DNA of 7,147 bases from Acidobacteriota bacterium (GTDB lineage Bacteria > Acidobacteriota > Blastocatellia > Pyrinomonadales > Pyrinomonadaceae), in assembly GCA_013698055.1 (NCBI GenBank), contig JACCVS010000475.1, positions 1 through 7,147 of the forward strand, read 5' to 3'. The notes under the pieces were generated by a model. That model saw nothing but the letters and a program-made list of their open reading frames with translations. It searched no databases and had not been told where the DNA came from. Position 1 is the first letter of the stretch; the number at the start of each line of letters is the position of its first letter. The position numbers were made by a program, and so were the translations under genes. Shown here piece after piece: positions 4,852 to 7,147 of the stretch.

Positions 4852-6219
4852 ATGGAATATACACAGGCGGAAATCTTGCAGACCGTGCGCATGACGGAGA
4901 TGGAGCATCTCGACATTCGCACCGTCACTCTCGGCCTCTCGCTGCTCGATTGCGCGGGCGGTTCTCTTGAGAGAACCGCCGAAAGAGTGCGTGAGAAAAT
5001 CGAGCGCACGGCTGAACGACTCGTCTCAACTGTCAACGAGATCGGCGACGAGGTCGGCATTCGCATCGCTAATAAGAGAATCTCGATCACACCCGCCGCA
5101 ATTATCGCTGGCGGCGCGCGCACGAAGAGCGATTACCTGACGCTCGCGCGCTCAATAGACGAAGCGGCACGAAAGGTCGGAGTGGATTTCATCGGCGGCT
5201 ATTCCGCGCTGGTTCACAAAGGCTGGACGCGCATTGAGAGTGATTTTCTTGATTCCATTCCTGAAGCTCTGGCGACAACCGAGCGGCTCTGTTCCTCTTT
5301 GAACGTGGCGACGACGCGCGCCGGAATCAACATGGACGCGGTTCGACGCACCGGAGTTTTAATCAAGGAGATGGCCGAGCGGACGAGCGAGCGGGGAGGG
5401 TTGGCCTGCGCCAAGTTCGTCTGCTTCGCCAATGCAGTCGAAGACAATCCGTTTATGGCGGGAGCGTTTCATGGCGTGGGCGAGCCGGAGGCAGTCATCA
5501 ATGTCGGCGTCTCCGGCCCCGGCGTGGTCAATCACGCCGTGCGCCACGCGCCAAAGGATTTGCCGCTGCATGAGTTGGCCGAGCTGATCAAAAAGCTCTC
5601 CTTCAAGCTGGCACGTGCAGGTGAATTGGTCGGGCGCGAAGCAGCGCGTCGTCTCAACATCCCTTTCGGCATCATTGATCTCTCGCTGGCTCCGACGCCC
5701 GCGCCTGGCGATTCCGTCGCAGATATTCTCGAAGCCTTCGGATTCGAGCGCGCGGGCACACATGGAACAACCGCTGCACTCGCGCTCCTGACGGATGCTG
5801 TCAAGAAAGGCGGCGCGATGGCGAGCGGCTCAGTCGGTGGAATGAGCGGTGCGTTCATTCCCGTCTCGGAAGACGCCAGCATGATCGAGGCTGCGCGCAT
5901 CGGCGCACTATCTTTAGATAAACTCGAAGCATGGACGAGCGTTTGCTCGGTCGGCATTGATATGGTCGCCGTGCCAGGCTCGACGACGGCTGAGACTATA
6001 GCCGCAATCATCGCGGACGAGATGGCCATCGGCGTGATGAACAACAAGACGACTGCCGTGCGCATCATCCCGGTTCCCGGCAAGGATGTCGGGGAGATGG
6101 TCGAGTTCGGCGGGTTGCTCGGCACAGCGCCGATCATGTCAGTCAACAAATTTTCGTCTGATGGATTTATCCGGCGCGGCGGGCGCATTCCTGCGCCGAT
6201 TCATTCGCTTCGGAATTGA
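4852..6219 (+). CDS. DUF711 / UPF0210 family protein (PFL-like fold family)
   Basis: The 455 residues match UPF0210 end to end, about the family's normal length. Landmarks are 'HLDIRTVTLGLSLLDC' (19-34), 'VGVDFIGGYSALVHKG' (109-124), 'CSSLNVATTRAGINMDAV' (147-164), 'DNPFMAGAFHGVGEPE' (198-213), 'INVGVSGPGVV' (216-226), 'GIIDLSLAPTPAPGDSVADI' (273-292), 'GTHGTTAALALL' (302-313), 'GGMSGAFIPVSEDASMI' (329-345), 'KTTAVRIIPVPG' (399-410) and 'RRGGRIPAPI' (441-450). The function is undetermined; the family is grouped with pyruvate formate-lyase-like barrels, but no glycyl-radical motif is visible near the C-terminus. Cysteines are C34, C147, C186, C191 and C365. It is usually paired with a UPF0237 ACT protein, as here, with the zinc-ribbon gene between them. 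No Shine-Dalgarno precedes the ATG; the upstream stop lies three bases before it, so reinitiation is likely. The 77 bp after the stop, facing the convergent Uma2 gene, hold no clear terminator. Confidence 0.95.
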   Translation: MEYTQAEILQTVRMTEMEHLDIRTVTLGLSLLDCAGGSLERTAERVREKIERTAERLVSTVNEIGDEVGIRIANKRISITPAAIIAGGARTKSDYLTLARSIDEAARKVGVDFIGGYSALVHKGWTRIESDFLDSIPEALATTERLCSSLNVATTRAGINMDAVRRTGVLIKEMAERTSERGGLACAKFVCFANAVEDNPFMAGAFHGVGEPEAVINVGVSGPGVVNHAVRHAPKDLPLHELAELIKKLSFKLARAGELVGREAARRLNIPFGIIDLSLAPTPAPGDSVADILEAFGFERAGTHGTTAALALLTDAVKKGGAMASGSVGGMSGAFIPVSEDASMIEAARIGALSLDKLEAWTSVCSVGIDMVAVPGSTTAETIAAIIADEMAIGVMNNKTTAVRIIPVPGKDVGEMVEFGGLLGTAPIMSVNKFSSDGFIRRGGRIPAPIHSLRN

Positions 6220-6296
6220 GAGCGCTTAACAAACCTGGATAATTGCGGAAAGATGACGGGAAGGACTTTATCGGAGCAGACAACCAAGATCAGGAG

Positions 6297-6908
6297 TTAT
6301 GAAGCTGTTCGGTCTAAGCCCTCGTTACGCATGGCCTCTGAGAAAGCGACTTTGTCATACACTTCTCGAAGCTCAAGTGAAGATTGAATAGAGGTGAGCT
6401 TAACGGTGTCTTCCGGCGAGCGATGCTCTGAAAGCAGCCACCCCCCATCAGGCTGTCTGACATATTGCTCAATATGGCGTTCATCCTGTGCGACTAATAA
6501 ATATTCAGCGAGAGACTCAATCGTTCGATAAAAGCCAAACTTTTTGCCGCGATCATATAACTCTGTAGATTTGGAGAGTACCTCGATAATGACAGTTGGA
6601 TTGAGCAGCGTGTCAAATTCCTTATCTTCAAATTGAGGCTCGCCACAGACGACCACCATGTCAGGGTAGGTGTACAGGCGACTTGAGGGGATTCTGACAC
6701 GCATGTCGTTGCAGTATGCTTCGCACGAGCGCCCTTTTAATTGTTGGCTGATTTCACCAGTGATATTGACGACAACTAAATTATGCTTTCGGCTCGCTCC
6801 GGTCATCGCCACAATTTCGCCGTCAACATACTCGCTTTTGAATTCAGCTTTGCGTTCCAGAGCCAAATACTCCTCAGGTGTTAAATAAGTTGTCGGTTGG
6901 CTGGACAT
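6297..6908 (-). CDS. Uma2-family putative endonuclease (DUF820, PD-(D/E)XK fold)
   Basis: The 203-residue product has the Uma2 landmarks: 'LTPEEYLALERKAEFKSEYV' (9-28) leading into 'DGEIVAMTGAS' (29-39), H42, 'YPDMVVVCG' (81-89) with D83, and 'IIEVLSKST' (107-115) supplying E109 and K113 of a PD-(D/E)XK site. The family is predicted to be nuclease-like, often in many copies per genome, with no settled role. A GTG at 6953 would add 15 residues, but it lies upstream of a possible -10 (TATATT, 6949-6944 on the minus strand) and before the conserved start, so ATG 6908 is preferred. No good Shine-Dalgarno is seen. The gene points against the operon, is visibly more AT-rich, and separates DUF711 from the second BMC-H gene, which suggests later insertion. 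It is unlikely to be part of the compartment. Confidence 0.9.
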   Translation of the reverse strand: MSSQPTTYLTPEEYLALERKAEFKSEYVDGEIVAMTGASRKHNLVVVNITGEISQQLKGRSCEAYCNDMRVRIPSSRLYTYPDMVVVCGEPQFEDKEFDTLLNPTVIIEVLSKSTELYDRGKKFGFYRTIESLAEYLLVAQDERHIEQYVRQPDGGWLLSEHRSPEDTVKLTSIQSSLELREVYDKVAFSEAMRNEGLDRTAS

Positions 6909-6985
6909 AAGTAATTCTAAATCTCGTAATCGTCGCTTGCTAAAATATAGCACGGGATTTGAAAGTCAGCATAAGATATCAGCCA

Positions 6986-7013
6986 ATGATTTCAAGGCCG
7001 ACCTTGAAATCAT
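6986..7013. repeat. Perfect 12-bp inverted repeat with CCGA tetraloop
   Basis: ATGATTTCAAGG at 6986-6997 is exactly complementary to 7002-7013 across the 4-nt loop CCGA. No T-run follows on the + strand (the next bases are GCCCATATA), so it is a poor intrinsic terminator. It lies between the divergent Uma2 and second BMC-H genes, where it could be a regulator-binding palindrome or a small hairpin. It has no heptad structure and is unrelated to R1-R4. Confidence 0.8.
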
Positions 7014-7041
7014 GCCCATATACTACAGTCTGACAGCTTCA

Positions 7042-7050
7042 TGCTACTAT
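7042..7050 (+). promoter_or_regulatory. Possible extended -10 promoter for second BMC-H gene
   Basis: TGCTACTAT fits the TGnTAnnnT extended -10 pattern, with TACTAT at 7045-7050. No good -35 is found 17 bp upstream; CTGACA at 7030-7035 is too close. It lies 51 bp before the ATG at 7102. This is a weak call from pattern only. Confidence 0.3.
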
Positions 7051-7101
7051 GGCGCACGCGCGTTCGGCTATTAAGTGATTGAAACCTGAGAGGTCAAAAA
7101 A

Positions 7102-7147
7102 ATGGAAGCACTCGGCATGGTGGAATGCATGGGGTTGGTAGCGATGA
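7102..7147 (+). CDS. Second BMC-H shell protein (partial, N-terminus only)
   Basis: Only 15 codons are visible, 'MEALGMVECMGLVAM'. They align with the first strand and turn of BMC-H proteins and with residues 3-17 of the first BMC-H gene in this window. The Thr-Lys of the usual 'ETKG' is replaced by Cys-Met here, so it is a paralogue and not an identical copy. A good Shine-Dalgarno, GAGAGGT at 7088-7094, lies 7 nt before the ATG. It could instead be the first domain of a tandem-BMC (BMC-T) protein, which the visible part cannot exclude. Its own upstream region suggests an independent transcript. Confidence 0.85.
   Translation, partial: MEALGMVECMGLVAM

Noticed and set aside
1324..6219. Five successive genes from the dehydrogenase to DUF711 all lie in the same reading frame
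   Set aside because: Readthrough fusion is excluded because in-frame stops occur inside the intergenic repeats; probably chance plus gap lengths.
6908..6953. GTG start at 6953 for the Uma2 gene
   Set aside because: It precedes a possible -10 box and lies outside the conserved N-terminus; ATG 6908 is the better start.

Overview
The window looks like part of a bacterial microcompartment (BMC, metabolosome) locus from a GC-rich Gram-negative-type bacterium. The style of the neighbours (RodZ-like HTH membrane protein, Uma2 nuclease, period-7 intergenic repeats) suggests Acidobacteriota, perhaps Blastocatellia. That placement is an inference from style, and no marker gene here proves it.

Layout, left to right. 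A leftward partial gene (1-467) encodes a RodZ-like helix-turn-helix protein with one membrane span. A 318-bp divergent intergenic region follows and holds a near-consensus leftward sigma70 promoter. Then comes a rightward operon: BMC-H hexameric shell protein (786-1190), CoA-acylating aldehyde dehydrogenase with a long C-terminal extension (1324-3216), BMC-P pentameric vertex protein (3289-3609), a UPF0237-type ACT-domain protein with an extra N-terminal helix (3733-4209), a tail-anchored zinc-ribbon protein (4330-4848) and a DUF711/UPF0210 protein (4852-6219). A convergent, visibly more AT-rich Uma2-family gene (6297-6908, minus) interrupts the locus. A second BMC-H gene begins at 7102 and runs off the right edge.

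How the genes may work together. BMC-H and BMC-P supply the facets and vertices of a shell. The dehydrogenase would oxidise a volatile or toxic aldehyde to acyl-CoA inside it. The enzyme that makes the aldehyde, a phosphotransacylase, an alcohol dehydrogenase and any BMC-T protein are not in the window. The unusual part is the UPF0237 (ACT) and UPF0210 (DUF711) pair, normally a stand-alone module of unknown function, placed inside a BMC operon. The ACT protein has gained an N-terminal amphipathic helix like a BMC encapsulation peptide, so the pair may act in or on the compartment.

Four of the gene junctions are filled by inverted arrays of 7-bp units that share a fixed ACT/AGT register although their sequences differ. 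At the dehydrogenase/BMC-P junction the perfect 22-bp stem includes the BMC-P start codon. Of the last five operon genes only the dehydrogenase has a clear Shine-Dalgarno; the other four have none, so these elements may influence expression ratios in the operon.
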